NCBI RefSeq assembly: GCF_039621805.1
Contig: NZ_CP155075.1
Location: forward strand, 62,001 to 126,000
From: Paraburkholderia sp. PREW-6R
Lineage (GTDB): Bacteria; Pseudomonadota; Gammaproteobacteria; Burkholderiales; Burkholderiaceae
DNA: 64,000 nt
Reading direction: 5' to 3'
The position numbers and the translations under genes were made by a program. Shown here one piece after another: positions 36,959 to 45,915 of this stretch. Position 1 is the stretch's first letter, and the number at the start of each line of letters is the position of its first letter. The notes below the pieces were generated by a model. The model ran no database searches, had not been told where the DNA came from, and saw nothing but the letters and a program-made list of their open reading frames with translations.

Positions 36959-38833
36959 ATGCTCCCGCAAGCTAAAACGTCTGCGCAGTGGAATATGAGA
37001 GAAATGAACGGCAGCACAAGCTCCCCCCTCGAACAGACACTCAGGAAGAGCGGCATCGATGCTATCGGCCACGCGGGCTGGGGCACGCACTTCTGCCATT
37101 TTTACGAAACCAAGCGTGATCTGCTCGACATGCTGGTGCCGTACTTCGAAGCAGGCCTGAAAGACAACGAGCGCTGCCTGTGGGTTGCTTCTGACCCGTT
37201 ATCGGCCGAAGAGGCCGAAACGGCGATGGTCGAGGCACTGCCGGACATGAAGAAGTACATCGCGTCGGGCCAGATCAATTTCAGGCCCGCCTCGGACTGG
37301 TATCTCGGCAACGGCACATTCGACGCTGATCGCGTGATCGAACAATGGATCGGCTTCGAAAAGGAGTCGCGCGCACGCGGCTTCGAGGGCTTGCGCGTCA
37401 CCGGCAACACGTTCTGGCTCGACAGGACCCGCTGGCACGACTTCGCCGCGTACGAGTCGCGGCTTAATCAGACGCTGGGAAAGTACCGCATCATCTGCGT
37501 ATGCTCGTACTGCCTCCAGCGCTCGACGGCGGCGGACGTTCTGGACGTGTGCAACAGTCATCAGTTCGCGTTGACGCGCCGCAACGGCACGTGGCAACTG
37601 GTCGAGAGCGATCCGCTCGCGGTGGCCCGGGCCGAACTCGCGCGCGCGAATGCAGAACTCGAAGCCCGTGTCGAGGCGCGCACAAGAGACCTCGAACTGC
37701 TGCTGCGCGAGCGCGACGAGTTCCTGTCGATGCTGAGCCACGAACTGCGCAATCCGCTCGCGCCGTTGCAAAGCGCCGCCGAACTGATACGCGAGGCCGC
37801 TCCCACGGATCGCCGCGTCGCCGCTGCGACGGACATCGTCAGTCGGCAGGTGCATAACCTGTCTGTCATGCTCGGCGACCTGCTCGACGCGGAACGCACG
37901 GCACGCGGGATGTTCTCGCTTCGCACCGCAACGATTGCGCTCAGGTCGGTGCTGACAGACGCCTGCGATTCGATGCGCGTCGTGGCGCAAGGGCAGCGGC
38001 AGTCGCTGATTGTCGAATTGCCTGGCCCGGATGTGCTGGTCAACGCCGACAGCGTGCGTCTTGCGCAGGCCTTCTTGAACGTGCTTATTAATGCGACGCA
38101 GCATGCGCCTGCAGGCGGCGTGGTTTCGATCGTTGCCGAAGCGGATGCGAGTGAAGTCCGGGTGACGGTCAGCGACAGCGGGCCGGGCGTGCCTGCGGAC
38201 ATTCGCGATCGGGTTTTCGAGCCGTTCGTGCAAGGGCCGACGAGTCTCGATCGTCCGAAAGGCGGCATTGGCGTGGGGCTGGCCATTGCGCGGCAGATCG
38301 TCGAAAAGCACGGCGGCACGCTTACATTGCAGCAGACGGCGGATAACCGGTGGGTCGAGTTCGTCGTACTGTTGCCGCGAACCTTTGCCCCAGACGGGCG
38401 CGCTACGCATGACGGCGCGCAACTCGCGGAGCGTGAAGCTCCACCGCCAAAGAAACTCAAAATTCTCGTTCTCGACGATGAACCCGATATCGTCGAGGCC
38501 ACGGCAGCGCTGCTGGAAGTGCACGGCCATGATGTGCGGCGAGCGTACGAGGCGCAAGATGCACTGAGCGCAGCACACGCATTCCGTCCAGACGTCGTGC
38601 TCGCCGACATCGGACTGCCTGGCATCGACGGATATGAATTCGCGCGCAGACTGAAGTCGGACCCTCACATTGGGCATGCACGGCTCATCGCTGTCACCGG
38701 CTATGGAAGCAAGGCGGACAAGGACAGATCGCGCGAGGCGGGGTTCGACCTGCATCTGGTGAAGCCGGTCGCGCCGAATGTGCTGTTGCAGTCGCTGTGG
38801 TATGCGGACAACGATTGGGTGCACGTGCAGTAG
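36959..38833 (+). CDS. Hybrid histidine kinase with MEDS sensor domain
   Basis: 624 aa. Residues about 40-210 are a MEDS domain (HFCHFYETKRDLLDMLVPYF, NERCLWVASDPLS, GLRVTGNTFWLDR), the sensor module first named from methanogen/methylotroph DcmR proteins, linked to sensing of small organic compounds. A long coiled coil (about 222-250) leads to HisKA (His near 261 in SMLSHELRNPLAPL), HATPase (NVLINATQHAP, DSGPGVP, GIGVGLAIARQ) and a C-terminal receiver (about 500-615, Asp near 550 in LADIGLPGIDG, Lys in LVKPVAP). ATG 36959 follows GGGAAGG. Divergent from the hybrid kinase at 36810. Confidence 0.94.
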   Translation: MLPQAKTSAQWNMREMNGSTSSPLEQTLRKSGIDAIGHAGWGTHFCHFYETKRDLLDMLVPYFEAGLKDNERCLWVASDPLSAEEAETAMVEALPDMKKYIASGQINFRPASDWYLGNGTFDADRVIEQWIGFEKESRARGFEGLRVTGNTFWLDRTRWHDFAAYESRLNQTLGKYRIICVCSYCLQRSTAADVLDVCNSHQFALTRRNGTWQLVESDPLAVARAELARANAELEARVEARTRDLELLLRERDEFLSMLSHELRNPLAPLQSAAELIREAAPTDRRVAAATDIVSRQVHNLSVMLGDLLDAERTARGMFSLRTATIALRSVLTDACDSMRVVAQGQRQSLIVELPGPDVLVNADSVRLAQAFLNVLINATQHAPAGGVVSIVAEADASEVRVTVSDSGPGVPADIRDRVFEPFVQGPTSLDRPKGGIGVGLAIARQIVEKHGGTLTLQQTADNRWVEFVVLLPRTFAPDGRATHDGAQLAEREAPPPKKLKILVLDDEPDIVEATAALLEVHGHDVRRAYEAQDALSAAHAFRPDVVLADIGLPGIDGYEFARRLKSDPHIGHARLIAVTGYGSKADKDRSREAGFDLHLVKPVAPNVLLQSLWYADNDWVHVQ

Positions 38834-39049
38834 AAGACCCGCATTGATATGCCACGTTAATGCCTGTTATAAACCCTGACGCACGCGCCGTTCATCGTAG
38901 CGCAAGTCAGGGCAATGCAGACTGCGGCCTTCAGAGCCATTCGCCGCGCCGAGCCTGCAGGGTTTTCAATCCTTGGGCCAGCGTGCTTTGGCGCATCACT
39001 GTGCTTACGAGCCCCGTTTCCGTAGCGCCCCGTATTCCAAGACATCGCA

Positions 39050-41428
39050 ATGCACACTTCTTTGAACGGCAATAAGGTCGATCTGGGGGACCCCCAGACC
39101 ATTCTGGATAGCATCACGGACGCGTTTTTCACGCTTAACGCAAACTGGGAGTTCTGTTTCGTTAACCGTCAAACAGAAAAAACCTTGGGGCGGCCGGCCT
39201 CTGATCTGCTGGGCCAGCGCATATGGGAGGTGTATCCGGGTACCGTAGGCAGCGAGTTTGAGCGGGCCTACCGGAAAGCGGCGCGTGAACGCGTGACAGC
39301 TGCATTCTGTTCCTACTATCCGGATCACGACCGCTGGTATGACGTGAACGTCTACCCGGCAGAGGGTGGACTGGCGATTTACTTCCGTGATGTCACGACG
39401 CGTATGCGGAACGAGCGTCGCCGCAACGCGTTGTTCAGGCTAGCTGATCTGCTGCGTGGCGCGACGACATCCGAAGAGATCATCTATGGAGCCTCGCAGC
39501 TTCTGGGCGAGACGCTCAATGCAAGCAGGGTTGGCTACGGAACCATTGATCCCACGGCCGAAACACTGCACGTCGTGCGGGACTGGAACGCCGAGGGCGT
39601 TGAGAGCCTGGCGGGCACACACCATCTGCGAGACTATGGTTCGTTCATTGACGACCTGAAGGCAGGTGAATTTATCGCGATCAATGATGTCGAGCGCGAC
39701 TATCGAACTACGCAGGCATCAGCAGCATTGAAGCGGCGCAATGCGGGATCATTCGTCAATGTCCCGGTCATCGAGCAAAACAAGCTGGTGGCGGTGGTAT
39801 TCGTCAACCATGAGCAGGCGCGGAACTGGACGACTGAGGAACTGACCTTCATTCAGGAGGTGGCGGAGAAAGTGCGGCTCGCCAGCGAGCGATTGCGTGG
39901 ACAAAAAGAACTTGCATATGTCGTCGCAGATTCTGAGCGCCGCAGCCGACTTTATGAAACTTTTCTGGAACACTCTCCCGACCTCGCCTATGTGTTTGAC
40001 CTGAACCATCGGTTCATCTACGCCAATAAAGTATTGCTGGGTATGTGGAATCGAACCTGGGACGAGGCGATCGGGAAGAATTGTCTGGAACTGGGTTACG
40101 AGCCGTGGCATGCCGAGATGCATGATCGCGAGATCGAGCAGGTGATCGCCACCAAACAGTCGGTTCGCGGAGAGGTCCCATTCGACGGCGCCTACGGCCG
40201 ACGCATCTACGAATATATTTTCGTGCCTGTGCTGGGCCCTCGCAATGAAGTGGAAGCCATCGCCGGCACCACCCGCGATGTGACGGAACGCAAGCGGGCG
40301 GAGCAGGCGCTGCAAGACGCGAACCGCCGCAAAGACGAATTTCTCGCGATGCTTTCCCACGAATTGCGAAATCCGCTCGCTCCGATTCGCAACGCTCTTT
40401 ACCTGCTTGACCGGGTCGACCCTTCCGGACAACAGGCGCGAAATGCGATAGAGGTGGTAGGCCGGCAAGTCACGCACCTGACCAATCTTGTCGACGACCT
40501 GCTTGACGTCACCCGGATCGCGACGGGCAAGATCGAACTGGAGCGCGCCAAGGTGGACCTGGCCGCATTGGCCCGGCGCACTGCGGAAGACTACCGCGCT
40601 GTCGCTCAGGCACGCGGGCTGGAACTTGGTGTCGTCATAGATGGCGAGGCACTTATCGTGGAGGGTGATGAGACAAGGCTCTCACAGGTGCTCGGCAACC
40701 TGCTCGGCAATGCGGCGAAATTTACGCCGTCGGGTGGCCAGATTACGCTCACGGCCCAAAAACGCGGGGCAAGCGTGTTTATTGACGTGACGGACAATGG
40801 CGTTGGTATTGCGCCGGACCTGCTGCCGATCATCTTCGACCCATTTACGCAGGCAAGCCAAGGTCTGGCGCGAACGGAAGGCGGACTCGGCCTTGGGCTC
40901 GCGCTGGTGAAGGAGGTCATCGGCCTGCACGGCGGCAGCGTCACGGCGGTCAGCACACCCGGTGCCGGAGCGCAGTTCACCATCGAGCTGCCGCTTGTAC
41001 CGGCTACAGCGCCGCCCGCGCCACATTCTCCGGCGGTCAGACACGACGGTCATACCCGTGCGTGGCGGATACTCATTGTCGATGACAACGCCGACTCCGC
41101 GGATTCGCTTGCTGCGATTGCCGGGATGCTGGGACATACGGTCGAAGTGTGTTACGACGGACGCAGCGCTGTCGCACTGGCAGAGGTCAAGCAGCATGAT
41201 GTCGTGCTATGTGACATCGGGCTTCCCGATATGAACGGATACGAGGTTGCACAGATACTACGGCGCAAGCTTCCCGCGAAGACGAAACTGATCGCGATCA
41301 GCGGCTACGCACAGCCCGAGGATGTCCGGAAGGCGATCGAGGCAGGCTTCAACGAACATGTCGCCAAGCCACTCGATATGCGGCGCATCGAGCACCTGCT
41401 TGCAGGCGACGATGTTGGCGGTGAATGA
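39050..41428 (+). CDS. Hybrid histidine kinase, PAS-GAF-PAS-HisKA-HATPase-REC
   Basis: 792 aa, soluble. PAS1 (about 15-120: SITDAFFTLNANWEFCFVNRQTE), GAF (about 128-280: LFRLADLLRGATTSEEI ... VAVVFVNHEQ) and PAS2 (about 300-415: FLEHSPDLAYVFDLNHRFIYAN) form the sensor. HisKA has His near 437 (AMLSHELRNPLAPI), the ATPase NLLGNAAKFTP, DNGVGIAPD and GGLGLGLALVKE. The receiver (about 675-785) has the acceptor Asp near 721 in LCDIGLPDMNG and Lys in VAKPLDM. The GAF and PAS domains could bind haem, flavin or small ligands; no ligand residue can be picked out. Confidence 0.94.
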   Translation: MHTSLNGNKVDLGDPQTILDSITDAFFTLNANWEFCFVNRQTEKTLGRPASDLLGQRIWEVYPGTVGSEFERAYRKAARERVTAAFCSYYPDHDRWYDVNVYPAEGGLAIYFRDVTTRMRNERRRNALFRLADLLRGATTSEEIIYGASQLLGETLNASRVGYGTIDPTAETLHVVRDWNAEGVESLAGTHHLRDYGSFIDDLKAGEFIAINDVERDYRTTQASAALKRRNAGSFVNVPVIEQNKLVAVVFVNHEQARNWTTEELTFIQEVAEKVRLASERLRGQKELAYVVADSERRSRLYETFLEHSPDLAYVFDLNHRFIYANKVLLGMWNRTWDEAIGKNCLELGYEPWHAEMHDREIEQVIATKQSVRGEVPFDGAYGRRIYEYIFVPVLGPRNEVEAIAGTTRDVTERKRAEQALQDANRRKDEFLAMLSHELRNPLAPIRNALYLLDRVDPSGQQARNAIEVVGRQVTHLTNLVDDLLDVTRIATGKIELERAKVDLAALARRTAEDYRAVAQARGLELGVVIDGEALIVEGDETRLSQVLGNLLGNAAKFTPSGGQITLTAQKRGASVFIDVTDNGVGIAPDLLPIIFDPFTQASQGLARTEGGLGLGLALVKEVIGLHGGSVTAVSTPGAGAQFTIELPLVPATAPPAPHSPAVRHDGHTRAWRILIVDDNADSADSLAAIAGMLGHTVEVCYDGRSAVALAEVKQHDVVLCDIGLPDMNGYEVAQILRRKLPAKTKLIAISGYAQPEDVRKAIEAGFNEHVAKPLDMRRIEHLLAGDDVGGE

Positions 41429-41845
41429 ACGGGTGACTCCGTCAGAACCGGTCGTTGTGTGCAGGCGGCGGACACTAGTGAACTTGCTTAGGCGGCTACG
41501 TATGCGGGCAGCGACATTACGGAATGAAAAGTACCGGAACGCTCCTTGCTAACGGGTTGACCATAGAAATTCGCCGGTAACGCTCGGAGGCTCAATGGCA
41601 CAGAACGAGAACATCTGCTACCGGAACGGTACGGCACGGTTGAGCAATGATTTTGCATCGAACGCTCTCGAGCCGGACTGCCGCTTGCGCGACGGCCGCA
41701 ATCGGCGGCACTTCGCCGGTTTGGTGTTTCCGATCCACAGCGGCGCGAATGCCTCTTCGACCATCCCGGTGATCACGCTGCGTTCCGCCCGGCGCATCAA
41801 CGCGCTCGTAGCGCGCGGCGAATCGTAGACCCGCCGGGCGCCGAC
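41429..41845. other. Intergenic region before the oxidase genes
   Basis: 417 bp between the hybrid kinase and the oxidase genes. One weak short frame (41595-41828) is listed separately. Otherwise nothing is supported; the promoter of the oxidase operon should lie here. Confidence 0.4.
41595..41828 (+). CDS. Doubtful small ORF before the oxidase operon
   Basis: 77 aa. GGAGG lies four bases before the ATG, slightly close. The sequence (MAQNENICYRNGTARLSNDF at the start) has no family likeness and Arg/Ala-rich composition like a shadow frame. It ends 17 bases before the GTG of the oxidase subunit II gene, so it could be a leader peptide, but it may equally be noise. Confidence 0.25.
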   Translation: MAQNENICYRNGTARLSNDFASNALEPDCRLRDGRNRRHFAGLVFPIHSGANASSTIPVITLRSARRINALVARGES

Positions 41846-42811
41846 GTGAGCCTCCCATCCACGCCCCTCGCGTATATCCTGCACAGCGCCGGTCCCGCAT
41901 CGCGGCCGGTGTTCATCCTTGGCTGGGCGTTAACGGCGTTATGCGTCGGCGTGTGCCTCGTGATCGCGGTGCTGCTCTTCATCGCGGTGTTTCACCGCCG
42001 CGCAGCGATCGGGGGAAGCAACGCACTCGCCGAAAGTATCACCGAGCGCGGCGGCGGCCGCGCGGTGCTGATCGGCACGCTAATTTCTACCGCGCTGCTG
42101 CTCGCCGCGCTGGTTTACATGCTCTGGGTGCTTGCGGCGGTTGCGTCGCCGTCGCGCGAACCGGCGCTGACGATCACCGTCACCGCATACGACTGGTGGT
42201 GGAAGGTCGACTACGGCGAGAGCGATTCGCAGCACTTCGCGACCGCAAATGAGATTCACATCCCGGTCGGGGAGCCAGTACAGGTCAATCTGAAAAGCGC
42301 CGACGTGATTCACGCGTTCTGGGTGCCGGCTTTGGCCGGCAAGACGCAGAACATTCCCGGGCAGGTGAACCGGCAATGGATTCAGGCCGATCATCCTGGC
42401 GTCTATCGTGGCCAATGCACTCAGTATTGCGGCGCACAACATGCGCACATGGCGTTCGAAGTGATCGCCGAAAGCCAGCAGGACTACGACAGATGGTTCG
42501 CCGCACAAGCTCGCGCGGCGGTTGCGCCGGCGAGCGCCGACGCGGTGCGCGGCCAGCACGTGTTCATGGACCGCTGCGCCGGTTGCCACACGGTGCGCGG
42601 CAGCGACGCGGCCGGCGTGCAGGCCCCTGACCTCACGCATCTGCTGAGCCGCCGTCTGATCGCTGCGGGAACGCTGCCGAATACCCCTGACAACGTGATG
42701 GACTGGATCGCGCACGCGCAGGAAATCAAACCGCAGGCGCTGATGCCCGACATCGCTTTGAATCCGGCCGACGCCCGCGATCTCGCGGCTTACCTCGCGA
42801 CCCTCAACTGA
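41846..42811 (+). CDS. coxB: Cytochrome c oxidase subunit II fused to cytochrome c (caa3 type)
   Basis: 321 aa. Two membrane helices (about 23-50 and 73-98) anchor a periplasmic CuA domain with all ligands: His156 (VIHAFW), Cys191, Cys195 and His199 in the CTQYCGAQH motif, Met202. A C-terminal cytochrome c follows, with CAGCH at 244-248 and probable axial Met300 (LMPDI). It takes electrons from a donor cytochrome and passes them to subunit I. The start is GTG 41846, the only one after an upstream stop, with a poor ribosome site. Its TGA overlaps the next ATG by one base. Confidence 0.95.
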   Translation: MSLPSTPLAYILHSAGPASRPVFILGWALTALCVGVCLVIAVLLFIAVFHRRAAIGGSNALAESITERGGGRAVLIGTLISTALLLAALVYMLWVLAAVASPSREPALTITVTAYDWWWKVDYGESDSQHFATANEIHIPVGEPVQVNLKSADVIHAFWVPALAGKTQNIPGQVNRQWIQADHPGVYRGQCTQYCGAQHAHMAFEVIAESQQDYDRWFAAQARAAVAPASADAVRGQHVFMDRCAGCHTVRGSDAAGVQAPDLTHLLSRRLIAAGTLPNTPDNVMDWIAHAQEIKPQALMPDIALNPADARDLAAYLATLN

Positions 42812-45429
42812 TGGAATACCACATGTCCACCACTGGAAGCGAGGATCTCACCGCACTCAGGCAAGTCGCCTTCCGGCGCGAACCGGAGATTGGCGAGGTG
42901 ATGCCGGGCTCCGCCGAGGAGCGCCGGCTGCACGACCTGTGGGAAACCGAGCCCGGCTGGCGCGGCTGGCTTTCGACGGTCGATCACAAACAGATCGGCC
43001 TGCGCTACATCGTCACCGCATTCGTATTCCTGTTGCTTGGGGGTGTCGAGGCATTGGTGATGCGCTTGCAGCTCGCGCGGCCCAACGAGACGCTGCTCAC
43101 GCCGGACCAGTACAACCAGCTCTTCACGATGCACGGCGTGACGATGATTTTCCTGTACGCGCTACCGGTGCTAAGCGGCTTTTCGAACTACCTGTGGCCG
43201 CTGATGCTTGGCTCGCGCGACATGGCGTTTCCGCGCCTGAACGCGCTGTCGTACTGGATTTTCCTGTTCTCCGGCCTGTTCCTGTACGCGAGCTTCCCGC
43301 TCGGCGAAGCGCCGAACGCGGGCTGGTTCAACTACGTGCCGCTCGCGTCGCTCGACTACAACCGTGGCCCGAACATCGACGTGTACGCGCTCGGCATGGT
43401 GCTGCTCGGCATCTCGACGACGGTCGGCGCCGCGAACTTTGTGGTCACGCTGTTCCGGATGCGTGCTGACGGGATGTCGATCAACCGGTTGCCGATCATC
43501 GTGTGGGGCACGCTGACCGCGTCGTTCGCGAACCTGTTTGCGGTGCCGGCGGTGAGCCTCGCATTTTTCCTTCTGTGGATGGACCGCAACGTCGGCACCC
43601 ATTTCTTCGACGTCGCCAGCGACGGCAGGCCGCTTCTGTGGCAACACCTGTTCTGGATGTTCGCGCACCCCTGGGTCTACGTGGTCGTGCTGCCGGCCAT
43701 GGGCATCGTCTCCGATGCGCTGCCCACCTTCTGCCGCAGACCACTGGTCGCCTACGCCGCGGTCGCCGTGTCCACAGTCGCGACCATGCTGATCGGCTTT
43801 GAAGTGTGGATCCATCACATGTTCGCGACCGGTCTGCCGCCGCTCGCGCTGGCGATCTTCGGCGCGGCCAGCATGCTGATTTCGGTGCCGAGCGCGGTCG
43901 CCGTGTTCGCATGGATCGCGACGATCTGGCTCGGCCGCCCGGTGTTCAAAACGCCGTTCCTGTATTTCGCCGGCTTCGTGCTGATGTTTGTGATTGGCGG
44001 CGTGTCGGGGGTAATGACCGCTGCGGTGCCGCTCGACTGGCAGCTCAACGATACATACTTCGTGGTCGCGCATCTGCATTACGTGCTGCTTGGCATCAAC
44101 GTGTTTCCCGTGCTGGGCGGCATCGCCTACTGGTTTCCGAAGTTCACCGGGCGGCTGATGAACGAGCGCTTCGGCAAGCTCACTTTCTGGGTCGTGCTGG
44201 TGGGCTTCAATCTCGGTTTTTTCCCGATGCACATCTCCGGACTGCTCGGCATGCCGCGGCGTATCTACACCTATCCTGAAGGCATGGGCTGGGACCTGAG
44301 CAACATGCTGACGACCATCGGCTCGTTTGTATTCGGCATCGGCGTGCTGATGTTTATCGGCAATGCGCTGGTTTCGGCGCGACGCGGTGTGCGCGCCGGC
44401 GCGAATCCGTGGGACGCTTCGAGCCTCGAATGGTCGGTGCCGTCGCCGCCGCCGCCATACAACTTTGCCGTGCTGCCCATGATTGCGTCGCGCCATCCGT
44501 TGTGGGAAGACCGGATGCAACGCGATGAAGGCGCCGAGCGTTCGAGTCTCACGCGCGGCTACCTGCTGCATCGCGGCCGGGAAACGCTCGGCGTATCGCC
44601 GCTCGGCGGCAACGCCGACGTTATCCTGAAGATGCCAACGGATAGCTATGCGCCCTTCCTGCTCGGTGTGTTCAGCGCGTTGTTTTTCGTCGCACTGCTG
44701 CTGCGCAGTCCCAGCTTCGTGGTAGTGGCGACTGTCGCATGTGGGGCGGCGATGCTCACGTGGCTGTGGCCGCGCCGCGCGCTCGCGCAACGCGAACCGG
44801 CGCCGCCGAGCGCGCGTGCCGACCTCGCCTCGCAAGACCTCGATGCGACGTTGCCGGTCGGCAGTGCGGGCGAACACTCGGGCGGCTGGTGGGGCGTGCT
44901 GACACTGGTCGCGACCGAAGCCTGCCTGTTCGGCTATCTGATCTTCACATACCTGTATTCCGAGTCACAAACGCATCTTGCGTGGCCGCCCGAGGGGATG
45001 CCGAAGGTGGGCATCGGTGCACTGAACACGGGCTTCCTGCTGTCAAGCAGCGTGTTCGTGTGGCTCGCCGAGCGCGTGCTGAGGAAGGGCCACAGGCGCA
45101 GCTCGATCGGCCTGATGCTGACGGCCATCGCACTCGGCGTGGTCTTTCTGCTGATTCAGTTGAAGGAATGGAAGGATCATCCGTACGGGATGACCGCGCA
45201 TCTGTACGGCTCGCTGTACTTCATGATCACCGGCTTTCACATGGCGCACGTGGTGGTCGGGCTGATCGTGCTGGCCGCGATGACACTGTGGATCGCGCTC
45301 GGCTATCTCGACGAGAAGCGGACCGCACCCATCACGATCGGCGGCTTGTACTGGCACTTTGTCGACGTGGTGTGGCTGTTCATCTTCTCGACGTTGTACC
45401 TGTCGCCGTTCATCCTCAGGGGGCACTAG
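42811..45429 (+). CDS. coxA: Cytochrome c oxidase subunit I-III fusion with missing proton-channel residues
   Basis: 872 aa. Residues 45-570 are subunit I, with haem a ligands His108 and His423, haem a3 His421, and CuB ligands His286, His335 and His336 with the cross-linking Tyr290. D-channel entry residues Asp137, Asn126 and Asn144 are kept. The Glu of the usual HPEVY motif is Trp288 (HPWVY), and the K-channel Lys is Ala364 (PSAVAVFAW instead of PTGIKVFSW). From about 688 (HSGGWWGVLTLVATEACLFGY) to the end it is subunit III. Starts at ATG 42811 or at ATG 42823, which has a better ribosome site. Overlaps coxB by one base; followed after 2 bases by a small membrane protein. Confidence 0.95.
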   Translation: MEYHMSTTGSEDLTALRQVAFRREPEIGEVMPGSAEERRLHDLWETEPGWRGWLSTVDHKQIGLRYIVTAFVFLLLGGVEALVMRLQLARPNETLLTPDQYNQLFTMHGVTMIFLYALPVLSGFSNYLWPLMLGSRDMAFPRLNALSYWIFLFSGLFLYASFPLGEAPNAGWFNYVPLASLDYNRGPNIDVYALGMVLLGISTTVGAANFVVTLFRMRADGMSINRLPIIVWGTLTASFANLFAVPAVSLAFFLLWMDRNVGTHFFDVASDGRPLLWQHLFWMFAHPWVYVVVLPAMGIVSDALPTFCRRPLVAYAAVAVSTVATMLIGFEVWIHHMFATGLPPLALAIFGAASMLISVPSAVAVFAWIATIWLGRPVFKTPFLYFAGFVLMFVIGGVSGVMTAAVPLDWQLNDTYFVVAHLHYVLLGINVFPVLGGIAYWFPKFTGRLMNERFGKLTFWVVLVGFNLGFFPMHISGLLGMPRRIYTYPEGMGWDLSNMLTTIGSFVFGIGVLMFIGNALVSARRGVRAGANPWDASSLEWSVPSPPPPYNFAVLPMIASRHPLWEDRMQRDEGAERSSLTRGYLLHRGRETLGVSPLGGNADVILKMPTDSYAPFLLGVFSALFFVALLLRSPSFVVVATVACGAAMLTWLWPRRALAQREPAPPSARADLASQDLDATLPVGSAGEHSGGWWGVLTLVATEACLFGYLIFTYLYSESQTHLAWPPEGMPKVGIGALNTGFLLSSSVFVWLAERVLRKGHRRSSIGLMLTAIALGVVFLLIQLKEWKDHPYGMTAHLYGSLYFMITGFHMAHVVVGLIVLAAMTLWIALGYLDEKRTAPITIGGLYWHFVDVVWLFIFSTLYLSPFILRGH

Positions 45430-45431
45430 TC

Positions 45432-45911
45432 ATGCCTGCTTCGGGTCTTGCTGCTCCTCGAACAGTACCCCCGCAGCGCAAGCTGCTGGCGGCCTGCGCG
45501 ATCGCCGGCCTGTTCGGGACCCCGGGCGTCTGGCTATTGCAGGTCATCGTTTCGGAAACACTGTCTGCGCGCGCCTGCTACGGCGTCAGCGCGCCGCGCG
45601 CGGTGCCGCTTTGGAGCGGCTTTGACACCTGGATCTTCGCGATCCCGTTAGTCGCGCTCGTATTGGCCGCGCTTTGCGCGGGTTCTGCATGGTATGGGCT
45701 GATACTCGTGAGACGCGCCGCGCACCTGCCCGATGCGCACGCGCATCGGCACGAAGCGCTGCGCACGCGAAACCAGCTGCGCGGCGACGATTTGAGCCGG
45801 GTCCGCTTTATCGCGCTGTGCAGCGCGCTGGTCGGCACGGGCTTTTTCGTGGGCGTGATCTTCGTATGGCTTGCGCCCTGGCTGGTCGGGCCGTGCGGCA
45901 AATGGTACTGA
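45432..45911 (+). CDS. Small membrane protein of the oxidase operon
   Basis: 159 aa with three hydrophobic segments (about 18-40, 66-92, 128-150) and a charged middle (Arg/His-rich, 93-118). It starts 2 bases after the coxA stop, so it is translationally coupled. The position and size suit a subunit IV-like or assembly protein of the oxidase, but no sequence family is recognised. No ribosome site is visible, consistent with coupling. Confidence 0.75.
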   Translation: MPASGLAAPRTVPPQRKLLAACAIAGLFGTPGVWLLQVIVSETLSARACYGVSAPRAVPLWSGFDTWIFAIPLVALVLAALCAGSAWYGLILVRRAAHLPDAHAHRHEALRTRNQLRGDDLSRVRFIALCSALVGTGFFVGVIFVWLAPWLVGPCGKWY

Positions 45912-45915
45912 CGCA

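Noticed and set aside
37199..38824. 541-codon - strand frame over the MEDS kinase gene
   Set aside because: Shadow of a clear kinase; no motifs of its own.
43171..44877. 568-codon open frame on the - strand across the oxidase subunit I gene
   Set aside because: Arg/His/Glu-rich shadow of a real GC-rich gene with all catalytic ligands on the + strand; no family likeness.
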